A stretch of DNA of 31,935 bases from Clostridia bacterium (GTDB lineage Bacteria > Bacillota_A > Clostridia > Oscillospirales > CAG-272): the NCBI GenBank assembly GCA_017626655.1, contig JAGAIH010000357.1, positions 1 to 31,935 of the forward strand, written 5' to 3'. Made by a program: the position numbers and the translations under genes. The notes beneath the pieces are model-generated. The model was not told where the DNA came from, did no database searches, and saw only the letters and a program-made list of their open reading frames with translations. Shown one piece after another: positions 6,442 through 14,115 of this stretch (positions are counted from its first letter, which is position 1; each line of letters starts with the position of its first letter).

Positions 6442-8457
6442 TCACTCCCCCAGCTCCTCCAGCTCCTCATACACCGCCATCAGCTCCTCCTCACACTCTC
6501 CCTTACGGGTGTCCAGCTCGGCGGCGCGGACGTAATTACTGGCGGCGGAGCCGTTCAGCTCTTCGTCGATGGCCTCGATCTCGGCCTCCAACCGCTCGGC
6601 CTCCTTGTGGAGCTTGTCGATGCGGTTCTTCTTCTTTCTGGCCTCAGCGGCGGTGGCTTTAGCCTGCTGATAGGCCTCCTTGGAGGCGGTAGGCGCGTCA
6701 TTTGCGGGGGTTTCATGGGCGTAACCCCCCATAACCGTGGGTCTGGCGGTAACTCCGCTCTTGCGGGCCTCCATGAAGGTGCGATACTCGGTGTAGGCCT
6801 CACCCTTGCGCTCCACGCGGTAGTCGGTGAAGTCGCCGCCGCTCCGACCGTCCACAAGAGTCGCGCCCTGCCCGGGGGTGATCTCGATGATGCGGGTGGC
6901 CAGCTTCTCGATGAAGTAGCGGTCGTGGGACACGGCGAAGATGGTGCCGTCGAAGCCCTCCAACGCGGCTTCCAGAGCCTCGCGGGAGTCGATATCCAGG
7001 TGGTTGGTGGGCTCATCCAGCACCAAGAGGTTCATCTTGGAGAGGATGAGCTTGGCCAGAGTCAGCCGCGCCCGCTCGCCGCCCGACAGGACGCTGACCT
7101 CCTTGTAGACGTCCTCACCAACAAAGCGGAACTGGCCGAGGGTATTACGGATCTCGGTCTCGGTCATGCGGGGGTAGGCGTTCCACAGCTCGTCCAGCAC
7201 GGTGTTTTGCGGGTCAAGATTCTGGTTCTCCTGATCGTAGTAGCCGATCTCCACGTTGTAGCCCGCCTCGATGATGCCCGAAACAGGCTCCAGCTTGCCG
7301 ATGATGAGCTTGATGAGGGTGGATTTTCCGCATCCGTTCTGCCCCAGCACCAGGAGGCGGTCATCCTTCTTGACAAGGAAGTTGAGATGCTCAAAGAGCA
7401 TACGCCCGTCGAAGCCCATGGACACGTCCCGCAGGTCCAGCACGTCGTTACCGCTGGGTCGGGAGGCGGTGAATTTCAGCTTGATGGGCTTGGGGGCGCT
7501 GTCGGGGCGCTCTGTTCGCACCATCTTGTCCAGCATCTTCTGGCGGGACTCGGCGGCAATGATGTTGCGCTCACGGTTCCACGCCCTCTGCTGGGCGATG
7601 TAGGCCTCCTGGCGAGCGATCTCCTTTTGCTGGTCCCTGTAGTGCTTTTCCTGGATCTCGCGGTCGATGCGGCGCTGCTCCATGCTCTTGGTGTAGCCGC
7701 CGTTGTAGAGCTTGGCGCGGTGGTTTTGGATGCAAAGGGTTTTATTCGTCACGCGGTCCAAAAAGTAACGGTCGTGGGAGACCACCATGACGCAACCGTC
7801 GTAGTCGGCGAGAAACCGCTCCAGCCAGCCCAGGGTCTCGATGTCCAGGTGGTTGGTGGGCTCGTCCAACAGCAGCACGTCGGGCTTGCGGGAGAGCTGG
7901 ATGCCCAGGGCCAGGCGGGTCTTCTGACCGCCGCTCAGCACCTTCACGGGCATATTGGACAGGGCCTCATCAAAGCCCAGGCTCCGCAGGATCCCCACGC
8001 ACCGCCCGCGGAACTCCAGACCGCCGTCGCGGATGAACTTCTCGTTGAGGGCGGAGTAAGCGCGGGTGACGCGGTCGTATTCCGCATCCCCCAAGGTCTC
8101 CATGCCCAGATCCAGCTGCTTTTGCAGCTCCTCCAGCTCGGATTCCATCTTCAAAAGCGCGGGGAAGGCGTGGACCATATGCTGGAGGGCAGACTCCTCC
8201 CCGGTGCCGTCCTCGCCGTTCTCGTCAAAGGCGCCCTCCTGGGTCAGGATGCCCATGGTCTTACCCTTGGAGAGGAAGACCTCCCCCTCGGTGGGCTCAT
8301 ATTCGCCGGTCAGCAGCTTGAAAAGGGAGGATTTCCCGCTCCCGTTGACACCGATGATGCCCAGCTTGTCCCGCTCGTCCACCGAGAAGGAGACCTTTTC
8401 CAGCACCGAGGTGGTGCCGAAGCGCAGGGTCAGATCGGTCGTTGATAGTACGATCAT
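6442..8457 (-). CDS. ABC-F family ATPase (ribosome-associated)
   Basis: A 671-residue protein with two ABC ATPase domains and no membrane segments, the architecture of ABC-F translation factors that act at the ribosomal E site. Domain 1 has Walker A GVNGSGKS (36-43), signature LSGGQKTRLAL and Walker B VLLLDEPTNHLD. A charged helical linker rich in Arg, Gln and Glu follows at about 240-320. Domain 2 has GQNGCGKS, LSGGERARLTL and LLVLDEPTNHLD. The C-terminal 90 residues form a Lys/Glu-rich coiled coil, as in the Uup/YdiF-like group. Known roles of such proteins are rescue of stalled ribosomes or, in some members, antibiotic resistance; the subtype cannot be fixed from sequence alone. CGGAGAAA precedes the ATG. 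The upstream gap is filled by a modular element. Confidence 0.93.
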   Translation of the reverse strand: MIVLSTTDLTLRFGTTSVLEKVSFSVDERDKLGIIGVNGSGKSSLFKLLTGEYEPTEGEVFLSKGKTMGILTQEGAFDENGEDGTGEESALQHMVHAFPALLKMESELEELQKQLDLGMETLGDAEYDRVTRAYSALNEKFIRDGGLEFRGRCVGILRSLGFDEALSNMPVKVLSGGQKTRLALGIQLSRKPDVLLLDEPTNHLDIETLGWLERFLADYDGCVMVVSHDRYFLDRVTNKTLCIQNHRAKLYNGGYTKSMEQRRIDREIQEKHYRDQQKEIARQEAYIAQQRAWNRERNIIAAESRQKMLDKMVRTERPDSAPKPIKLKFTASRPSGNDVLDLRDVSMGFDGRMLFEHLNFLVKKDDRLLVLGQNGCGKSTLIKLIIGKLEPVSGIIEAGYNVEIGYYDQENQNLDPQNTVLDELWNAYPRMTETEIRNTLGQFRFVGEDVYKEVSVLSGGERARLTLAKLILSKMNLLVLDEPTNHLDIDSREALEAALEGFDGTIFAVSHDRYFIEKLATRIIEITPGQGATLVDGRSGGDFTDYRVERKGEAYTEYRTFMEARKSGVTARPTVMGGYAHETPANDAPTASKEAYQQAKATAAEARKKKNRIDKLHKEAERLEAEIEAIDEELNGSAASNYVRAAELDTRKGECEEELMAVYEELEELGE

Positions 8458-8486
8458 GTGATTTCTCCGAAATGTTAGTTTGTTTT

Positions 8487-8796
8487 CAAATTTGGGTTTG
8501 TCGGTCTGACGGAACAGAGTGAAATTGGGTAGGGGGGCTACTCATCCGTCACGCCTGCGCGCCGAGCTTGCTCGGAGGACACCTTCCCTCACAAGGGAAG
8601 GCTTTCGTAGTGTGTTTCTCGTTCTTTCAAAACTAAAAACATATTGATATATATATGTTTTTGAATAACAGAAAACATAAAAAGCCTTGCCTTCCCCGCG
8701 GGGAAAGGTGCCGACCAGCTCCTGCGACGGGAGGCGGATGAGGGTTACGCCTCAACCGCTTCTTCCGTCAGACAGCAGACCTATAAACTGCAATTT
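8487..8796. repeat. Modular inverted-repeat element, copy 2
   Basis: Left end CAAATTTGGGTTTGTCGG, then TCTGACGGAACAGAG; right end CCTATAAACTGCAATTT. The inner module starts CTCATCCGTCACGCC and includes hairpins CCGAGCTTGCTCGG and CCTTCCC..GGGAAGG. The centre has AAAAACATATTGATA. The right module contains GTGCCGACCAGCTCCTGCG, shared with the copy at 21806-22110. The element terminus overlaps the stop codon of the neighbouring minus-strand gene (8795-8797). It occupies almost all of the 8458-8794 gap. Confidence 0.75.
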
Positions 8797-9325
8797 AACT
8801 TGCCCTCAAAATCTCCACCATCCGCTGATCCGCCGGAATCACCACCACCGAATTTTCCTCGGGGATGGGGATGTAGCAGGAGGCGGGGGAGATGGGGGTA
8901 TTCTCATACTTGAATACCTTTTTCCCCGCGCAGAGTCGGGCGCGCTCCTCGCCGTCATCATCATGGGTTTTTTCTCGACCAAAGACCCTCACGGCATCGT
9001 GATCCACGGTGCGAAGCCCCACGCGGCAGACCACCTTCATCTTTTTCCCCGTGATCTCGGTGATGACCAGATCGTACTGCTCCACCCCCTCGGCGTCCAC
9101 GATGGTGTTGGGCTGGATGGCGTAGCGGTAGGTACGGAGGGAGTAGCGGACCGTCAGGTAGACCGCCAGGGTGGCGCAGAGGATGGCCCCCATCTGGAAC
9201 AGGGAGGGGAGAGGGACGTCGGGCAGGGTCCCCAATGAGAACAGCACCGCCGCGCCCACCAAAGCCTCGATGACCATGGCGTGGAGGGGCTTTCGGGAGC
9301 CGCTTGATTCAAAAGAGTACATCAT
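8795..9325 (-). CDS. Small membrane protein with a cytoplasmic beta domain, unknown
   Basis: A 176-residue protein. Two hydrophobic segments at about 17-35 and 42-62 are followed by YSLRTYRYAIQPNTIVDAEG and a mostly beta C-terminal domain ending with SVVVIPADQRMVEIL. The layout of two helices followed by a beta domain resembles membrane proteins with bacterial PH-like domains, but this is a guess from shape only. It is the last gene of the zinc operon by position, 49 nt after rlmN, with the conserved leader motif and AAGGATATTTTATG before it. Its stop codon lies inside the terminus of a modular repeat element, which may have replaced the original 3' end or act as its transcript end. Confidence 0.7.
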   Translation of the reverse strand: MMYSFESSGSRKPLHAMVIEALVGAAVLFSLGTLPDVPLPSLFQMGAILCATLAVYLTVRYSLRTYRYAIQPNTIVDAEGVEQYDLVITEITGKKMKVVCRVGLRTVDHDAVRVFGREKTHDDDGEERARLCAGKKVFKYENTPISPASCYIPIPEENSVVVIPADQRMVEILRAS

Positions 9326-9340
9326 AAAATATCCTTACTT

Positions 9341-9366
9341 ATCAATGGGTTATATGCGTGTAACGG
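9341..9366 (-). promoter_or_regulatory. Conserved 26-bp pre-RBS leader motif, copy 2
   Basis: On the minus strand it starts CCGTTACACGCATATAACCC and ends TTGAT, 15 nt before the ATG at 9325, with AAGGAT between. Same position relative to the start as copy 3 before rlmN. Confidence 0.6.
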
Positions 9367-9374
9367 ATATGCGG

Positions 9375-10469
9375 TCAAGCCTCTTCGGAGACGGTCTTTC
9401 CAGCTGTTTCAGCGGTCACTTCAGCGGCCTTCTGCTCGGCTCTGCGGAGCTGACCGCAGGAGGCGTTGATGTCGGCTCCCAGCTTTCTGCGTACCGTGGC
9501 GCGGATGCCCCGCTTCTCCAGCACTGCCGCAAAGGCCTTCACCGCCTCGTCGCTGGAGCGGGAGAAGCCGGTCTCCTCTACCTCGTTGACGGGGATGAGG
9601 TTGACGTGGATGGGCATGGTGGTGGTGCGGGTGCGGAGGTGGCGGTTGAGGACGTTGGCCAGCTTGGAAGCCCCCTCGGGGGTATCGTTCTTCCCCGCGA
9701 TGAGGGTGTATTCAAAGGACAGGCGGCGGCCGGTCTTGTCGTAGTAGTCCTTGCAGGCGGTGAGCAGCTCGTCCACCCCCCAGCGGTTGTTCACGGGCAT
9801 GATGGAGGAGCGGGTCTCGTCGTCGGGGGCGTGGAGGGAGATGGACAGGGTGATGGGGAACTCCTCCTCGGCCAGCTTGTAGATCCCCGACACCACCCCG
9901 CAGGTGGAGAGGGAAATGTGGCGGTAGCCGATGTTCAGCCCGTCGGGATGGGCCACCAGGCGGAGGAATTTCACCACGTTGTCGTAGTTGTCCAGGGGCT
10001 CGCCGATGCCCATCATGACAATGTTGGAAATGCGCTCCCCCAGATCCTTCTGGGCGGCGATGACCTGGCCCAACAGCTCCCCGGGAATGAGGTCGCGGAC
10101 CTTACCGCCGATGGTGGAGGCACAGAATTTGCACCCCATGCGGCAGCCTACCTGGGAAGAGATGCAGATGGTATTGCCGTGGTTGTAGCGCATGACCACC
10201 GACTCCACGCAGTGGCCGTCCCGCAGCTCAAAAAGGTATTTCACGGTGCCGTCCAGAGCCGACACCAGCTTGCGGCGCACCTGTGGGAGGTGGTATTCGG
10301 CTACCGTCGCCAGCTTTTCGCGGGTCTTCTTGCCGATATTGGTCATCTCCTCGGGGGACAAGCCCTTGTGGAGCTGGGGGAACATCTGCCCCGCGCGGTA
10401 TTTCGGCTCGCCCACCGAGAGGATCAGCTCCTCCAGCTCAGAGGGGAAAAGAGAGAGTAAGTCTTTCAT
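9375..10469 (-). CDS. rlmN: RlmN: 23S rRNA A2503 / tRNA A37 C2-methyltransferase
   Basis: A 364-residue radical SAM enzyme that methylates C2 of adenine 2503 in 23S rRNA, and in many species A37 of some tRNAs. The [4Fe-4S] motif CxxxCxxC is C109, C113 and C116 in VGCRMGCKFCAS. MGIGEPLDNYDN, LSTCGVVSGI and the SLHAPDDETRSSIMPVN segment are typical of the RlmN/Cfr family. Length and gene neighbourhood suit RlmN rather than the resistance enzyme Cfr. ATAAGGATAATTTATG forms the start region and the conserved leader motif precedes it. It lies 41 nt after znuB on the same strand, so it is probably carried on the zinc operon transcript, although the leader motif might hold a separate signal. Confidence 0.95.
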   Translation of the reverse strand: MKDLLSLFPSELEELILSVGEPKYRAGQMFPQLHKGLSPEEMTNIGKKTREKLATVAEYHLPQVRRKLVSALDGTVKYLFELRDGHCVESVVMRYNHGNTICISSQVGCRMGCKFCASTIGGKVRDLIPGELLGQVIAAQKDLGERISNIVMMGIGEPLDNYDNVVKFLRLVAHPDGLNIGYRHISLSTCGVVSGIYKLAEEEFPITLSISLHAPDDETRSSIMPVNNRWGVDELLTACKDYYDKTGRRLSFEYTLIAGKNDTPEGASKLANVLNRHLRTRTTTMPIHVNLIPVNEVEETGFSRSSDEAVKAFAAVLEKRGIRATVRRKLGADINASCGQLRRAEQKAAEVTAETAGKTVSEEA

Positions 10470-10484
10470 AAATTATCCTTATGC

Positions 10485-10510
10485 ATCAAAGGGTTATATG
10501 GTGGTTACGG
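10485..10510 (-). promoter_or_regulatory. Conserved 26-bp pre-RBS leader motif, copy 3
   Basis: On the minus strand it reads CCGTAACCACCATATAACCC then TTTGAT, starting at the base after the znuB stop codon and ending 15 nt before the rlmN ATG. It is nearly identical to the copy at 841-866, which serves an unrelated gene on the other strand. Confidence 0.6.
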
Positions 10511-11356
10511 TCACGTGCGGCGGAGCCTTCCCAGCAGGGTAAAGACCAGGAAAATGAGGATATGCACCACCGCCACCGAGGCGCCCGTAGGGGTAGAGAG
10601 GAGCAGGGCGCAGAGCAGGCCCGTCAGGGACCCCACCACCGAGATCACCGCTGAGCAGACAATCACTGAGCGGAAGCTACGGAACACCCGCATGGCCGAC
10701 AGGGCGGGGAAGATGATGAGGGAGGAAATGAGGAGCGCCCCCACCAGCTTCATGGCCAGGACGATGACGATACCGCTGACCGCCGCGATGAGGAAGTTAT
10801 AAGCGCGGACACGGACCCCCGAGGAGGTGGCAAAGCCCTCGTCGAAGGTCACGGCGAAGATCTTATGGTAGAAGATCACGAAGAACCCGATCACCGCCGC
10901 CGACAGGCCTACGCAGAGCCAGACGTCGGTGTTCGACAGGGTCATCATGGAGGTGGAGCCAAAGAGGGAGGCGCAGACGTCCCCCGACAGGCTCCCCGTA
11001 TCCGAAGAGGGGAAAAGGTTGAGCAGGAGGTAGCCCACCGCCAGGGAGCCGGCGGAGAGCATGGCGATGGCCGAATCCCCCTTGATGAGCTGCTTTTCAC
11101 CCGCCAGCAGGAGAAGAACCGCTACGGCTACCGTCACGGGCAGAGCCACGGTCATGGGCGCGAATCCCAGCACGGCGGCCACCGCCATGGCCCCGAAGGC
11201 CACGTGGGACAGGCCGTCGCCGATCATGGCGTAGCGCTTCAGCACCAGCACCACGCCCAGAAGCCCCGCGCACAGGGAAATGAGGATCCCCGCGATGACG
11301 GCGTAGCGGACGAAGGGGTAGGAGAAGTAGGTTTGAAGCTGTTCGATGATGTTCAT
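10511..11356 (-). CDS. znuB: ZnuB: zinc ABC transporter permease
   Basis: A 281-residue integral membrane protein of the ABC-3 metal permease family (ZnuB/AdcB), with about eight hydrophobic segments. The N-terminal YPFVRYAVIAGILISLCAGLL and the motif GDGLSHVAFGAMA are characteristic of the family, as is LLISSLIIFPALSAMRV near residue 220. It would form the channel through which the metal delivered by ZnuA crosses the membrane, driven by ZnuC. The ATG overlaps the znuC stop in ATGA, showing translational coupling. Zn(II) is preferred over Mn(II) because of the His-rich loop of the partner ZnuA and the linked Zur-type regulator; permease sequence alone would not decide. Confidence 0.93.
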   Translation of the reverse strand: MNIIEQLQTYFSYPFVRYAVIAGILISLCAGLLGVVLVLKRYAMIGDGLSHVAFGAMAVAAVLGFAPMTVALPVTVAVAVLLLLAGEKQLIKGDSAIAMLSAGSLAVGYLLLNLFPSSDTGSLSGDVCASLFGSTSMMTLSNTDVWLCVGLSAAVIGFFVIFYHKIFAVTFDEGFATSSGVRVRAYNFLIAAVSGIVIVLAMKLVGALLISSLIIFPALSAMRVFRSFRSVIVCSAVISVVGSLTGLLCALLLSTPTGASVAVVHILIFLVFTLLGRLRRT

Positions 11357-12240
11357 GCGTCCTCCTCCTCTCCCTTGGATCCGGCTCCGCCACGGCGGCG
11401 GATCGCCGTAAGATTGCGATCACGGGATACACCCCGCGCGCCCAGCACCGAGCGGGCGTCCGGAGTGGCACGGACGTCCAGGATCCGCCCGATATCGGGG
11501 GCATCCCAGGCGGTCTTGGGGCTCCAGTCCCCGTAGCTTCCCCCCTCGCGGCGGGCGAACTGCTGGCCCACGGGGGTGGCCAGATAGGCCTCGGTGGTGC
11601 CGAAGAAGGCAGTGGTCTTGGACATATGGAGGATGTGGGTGGCGTAATTCACCGCCGCCGACACGTCGTGAGACACCATGACCACCGCCACCCCCTCGCG
11701 GTTGAGATCGGCGATCATGCTGTACATCTCGGTCATGGCCATGGGATCCAGCCCCGCAATGGGCTCGTCCAGCAGGATCAGCTTTCCCGTGGCGCAGTAG
11801 GCTCTGGCCAGAAGGACTCTCTGCTGCTGTCCGCCCGACAGCTCGCGGTAGCATCTCCCCGCCAAATGGTCAATGCCCATGCGGGCCATGGCCTCCTCGG
11901 CCAATTTCTTATCCGATGCCCGCCAGAAGGGACGCAGACCGCTCCGCCGCAGGCATCCCGACCGCACGATCTCCCGCACCGAGGCGGGAAAATCCCTCTG
12001 GGCGGGGGTATGCTGGGGGAGGTAGCCGATGCCGCTCTTACGGACGGCGGGATCTACGGTCAGAGTCCCTCCGCCCACGGGATGAAGCCCCAACATGGCC
12101 TTGAGAAGGGTACTCTTACCCGAGCCGTTCTCTCCCACGATGCAGAGGTAGCTCCCCGCCTCCAGGGTGAAGCTCACCCCCGAGGCAACGATCCCCGTAT
12201 CGTAGGCAAGAGTCAGATTTTCACAAGTGATTAAAGACAT
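11353..12240 (-). CDS. znuC: ZnuC: zinc ABC transporter ATPase
   Basis: A 295-residue ABC ATPase that powers zinc import. Walker A GENGSGKST (36-44), signature LSGGQQQRVLLARA, Walker B LILLDEPIAGLD and the switch His in VVMVSHD are all present. The core ends near residue 225; beyond it is an unusual tail of about 65 residues, mostly hydrophilic and Arg-rich, ending GSKGEEEDA. ZnuC/AdcC proteins are often 220-250 residues, so the tail is either lineage-specific or a regulatory addition. AAAGGATAATTTATG forms the start region, identical over 14 bases with that of rlmN. The gap to znuA is 10 nt and the 3' end overlaps znuB by 4 nt. Confidence 0.93.
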   Translation of the reverse strand: MSLITCENLTLAYDTGIVASGVSFTLEAGSYLCIVGENGSGKSTLLKAMLGLHPVGGGTLTVDPAVRKSGIGYLPQHTPAQRDFPASVREIVRSGCLRRSGLRPFWRASDKKLAEEAMARMGIDHLAGRCYRELSGGQQQRVLLARAYCATGKLILLDEPIAGLDPMAMTEMYSMIADLNREGVAVVMVSHDVSAAVNYATHILHMSKTTAFFGTTEAYLATPVGQQFARREGGSYGDWSPKTAWDAPDIGRILDVRATPDARSVLGARGVSRDRNLTAIRRRGGAGSKGEEEDA

Positions 12241-12250
12241 AAATTATCCT

Positions 12251-13216
12251 TTACCCTAAAGCCTTTTTCAAATTTTCCAGATTTTCCCGCATGACCGACA
12301 GGTAGGTGGTGTTCTCGTAGTCGGTCACCACCTGAAGGGAATTGAGGGTCAGGATCCCCGCCCCCGTCTCGGCGGCCACTACCTCGGCAACCTTGCTGTC
12401 AGAGCCTTCGATAATAAAAATGTAGGGCAGCTCATGAGTTTTGGTGAACTCAACGAGCTTGACCTGGGTCTCAAAGGAGGCCGAGGTCTCGGAGGAGCAG
12501 CCCGGAAAGGCGGCTACGCAGTCCAGACCCAGATCGGCGAAGAGGTACACGAAGGGATAGCGGTCGGCCACCACCACCTCCTTGCGGGTAGCGGTCTTGA
12601 CCATATCGTGGAATTCGGTGTTCAGCGCCTCCAGCTCGGCGGTGTACTGCCCCGCGCTTGCCTCCCAGGCAGCGGCATTGTCGGGATCCGCCTGCTTCAG
12701 GGCGCCGGCGATGCCCTTGACGATGCGGATGGCGTAGTCCACCGACAGCCAAACGTGCTCGTCGTTTCCGATAAGGGCGCAGGAATCATCCTCATGACTA
12801 TGGTCGTGGTCGTGATCCGCGGCGTGCAGGTCGCAGGCCTCCATCATGGAGACCACCCGCGCCGAGGTATTCCCCGAGGAAGCCAGGGCGGCATCCAGCC
12901 AGCTCTCGGCCCCCGTGGCGATGACCACATCAGCTCCCGCCAGGGTGATGATGTCTTGGGCGGTGGGCTCAAAGCTGTGCATATCCTGTCCCGGCTTGCC
13001 CAGGATCACAAGCTCGATGATCCCCTCCCCGCCGCCTGCGGTGTAATTCTTCATAATGGATCGGGCAAAATCAAAGCCTGCAAAGCTCGTGCAGACGATG
13101 GTCGTGCCGTTGTTGTCGGCGGTGGTGGGATCCTTGCCTTCACCGCATCCCGACAGTGCTGCGGCCATGGTCAGAGCCAAAGCCACGCAAAGCAGGATCA
13201 TGCTGAATTTTTTCAT
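12251..13216 (-). CDS. znuA: ZnuA: zinc-binding lipoprotein
   Basis: A 321-residue cluster A-I metal-binding protein that captures zinc outside the cell. The N-terminus is a lipoprotein signal with lipobox LSGC (C24), so it is anchored on the outer face of the membrane. Ligand candidates are H80 in GQDMHSFEP and H154 in DEHVWLS, with a His/Asp-rich loop at 131-144 (HAADHDHDHSHEDD) typical of zinc rather than manganese proteins. The third canonical His is not present; the equivalent segment reads VADRYPFVYLFADLG (from residue 216), a form I associate with clostridial relatives. The AAAGGAAAG ribosome site precedes the ATG and the gene follows zur by 26 nt in the same operon. Confidence 0.93.
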   Translation of the reverse strand: MKKFSMILLCVALALTMAAALSGCGEGKDPTTADNNGTTIVCTSFAGFDFARSIMKNYTAGGGEGIIELVILGKPGQDMHSFEPTAQDIITLAGADVVIATGAESWLDAALASSGNTSARVVSMMEACDLHAADHDHDHSHEDDSCALIGNDEHVWLSVDYAIRIVKGIAGALKQADPDNAAAWEASAGQYTAELEALNTEFHDMVKTATRKEVVVADRYPFVYLFADLGLDCVAAFPGCSSETSASFETQVKLVEFTKTHELPYIFIIEGSDSKVAEVVAAETGAGILTLNSLQVVTDYENTTYLSVMRENLENLKKALG

Positions 13217-13242
13217 ACTCTCTTTCCTTTACTCTGTAACGA

Positions 13243-13710
13243 TCAACGGTTATGGTGATACCCGCAGGCACAGCCCTTGCGCTGTGTGGGGTCTTGCTTT
13301 CTTTCCAGGGAGGCACAGGCCTCGCAGAGGCCGTAGAGAATGGAGCGGCCGCTGTCCACCTCAAAGCCGTGATGAGCGGCGATGTGGGACAAAAGCTCCT
13401 CGCTGACGGCGCATTCCAGGTGGACCAGCTCGCCGCAGGTAACGCACTTCAGATGGAAGTGGTGACAGCAGTCCCCCCGCCCCACGTACTGGTAGACGTA
13501 GGCGGATTGGGTATCGCTGCGGTATTTCCGCGCCGTTCCCTCGTCGCACAGCTCGGAGAGGTGGCGGTACACCGTACTCTTGCGGCTGGTTTCACCGTCC
13601 TGCTGATCCATCTCGGCGCAAAGCTCCTCCACCGTAAACTGGCGGTCAGGCCGACTCTCCAAAAAATCCAACAGGCGCTGTCTCCCCGCCGTCTTATACG
13701 TCCTCGCCAC
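13243..13710 (-). CDS. zur: Fur-family repressor, probably Zur
   Basis: A 155-residue metal-responsive regulator. The GTG at 13710 is preferred because AGGAGG (13717-13722) lies 6 nt upstream and homologues begin with a similar ARTYKTAGRQ segment; an ATG at 13758 would place the start almost at the -10 box. Residues 1-75 form the winged helix, with SRKSTVYRHLSEL (42-54) as the recognition region. The dimerisation half has HHFHLKC (83-89) and two CxxC pairs, C89/C92 and C129/C132, which form the structural zinc site of this family. The C-terminus GCACGYHH may bind more zinc. Heading an operon with znuACB, it most likely represses zinc import when zinc is sufficient; a perfect 7-1-7 palindrome lies just upstream of its promoter, suggesting autoregulation. 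Confidence 0.9.
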   Translation of the reverse strand: MARTYKTAGRQRLLDFLESRPDRQFTVEELCAEMDQQDGETSRKSTVYRHLSELCDEGTARKYRSDTQSAYVYQYVGRGDCCHHFHLKCVTCGELVHLECAVSEELLSHIAAHHGFEVDSGRSILYGLCEACASLERKQDPTQRKGCACGYHHNR

Positions 13711-13748
13711 GGTATCCCTCCTCTCGGCACACATTCTTGCAGTATACA

Positions 13749-13777
13749 AGTATAGCACAATCGTACTGATTTGTCAA
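13749..13777 (-). promoter_or_regulatory. zur-znu operon promoter
   Basis: On the minus strand: TTGACA (13772-13777), 17-bp spacer, TATACT (13749-13754). Both hexamers are near perfect. Transcription should begin around 13741, about 30 nt before the zur GTG start. Confidence 0.85.
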
Positions 13778-13779
13778 GT

Positions 13780-13802
13780 AATTTGAGAATGATTCTCAAA
13801 TT
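13780..13802. promoter_or_regulatory. Fur/Zur-type operator palindrome
   Basis: The core TGAGAATGATTCTCA (13784-13798) is a perfect 7-1-7 inverted repeat, extended by AATT and AATT into a 23-bp palindrome. Its form matches Fur-superfamily boxes such as TGATAATNATTATCA. It lies immediately upstream of the -35 box of the zur promoter. Which metal it answers to is inferred from the operon. Confidence 0.85.
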
Positions 13803-13813
13803 ATTTAGCTTTT

Positions 13814-14046
13814 AAATTTGGGTTTATCGGTGGGTTTCGGTTGGCACAAACACCTGTAGGGAGCGACGCCCTCGTCGCTCCGCAACCTAAAAATTGCCAA
13901 TTTTTATTGTCAGATATATATGTTTCGTCTTTACACCCGAAACATATTGGTATGTTCTATGTGGCGGAGCGACGAGGGCGTCGCTCCCTACAATGGGTCA
14001 TTGGCAACCGAGCCATCGTGCCGAACAGCTCGCCAAACCCCAATTT
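13814..14046. repeat. Modular inverted-repeat element with GAGCGACG module (copy 3)
   Basis: Left end AAATTTGGGTTTATCGG and right end GCCAAACCCCAATTT match the termini of the other elements, but the inner arms differ. A 28-base arm starting GTAGGGAGCGACGCCCTCG (13856-13883) has its exact complement at 13964-13991. The core again holds AAACATATTGGTATG. It fills the gap between the zur operator and the sleB-like promoter. No coding capacity is evident. Confidence 0.75.
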
Positions 14047-14080
14047 ACCACTCTCCCCCATTTTTTCCAAACATTGTTCC

Positions 14081-14109
14081 TTGATTTTTCTGCATAAAAA
14101 TGCTATAAT
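14081..14109 (+). promoter_or_regulatory. Promoter of the SleB-like hydrolase gene
   Basis: TTGATT (14081-14086), 17-bp spacer, TATAAT (14104-14109). It predicts a start near 14116 and therefore a leader of about 180 nt before the ATG at 14298. Confidence 0.75.
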
Positions 14110-14115
14110 CGAAAA

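Noticed and set aside
6607..8445. Long plus-strand frame opposite the ABC-F gene
   Set aside because: Antisense shadow; the minus strand carries two complete ABC domains.
13243..13270. Sequence before znuA resembling the 26-bp leader motif
   Set aside because: It lies in the coding end of zur and matches only in part (ACC and TTGATC segments), so it is probably chance.
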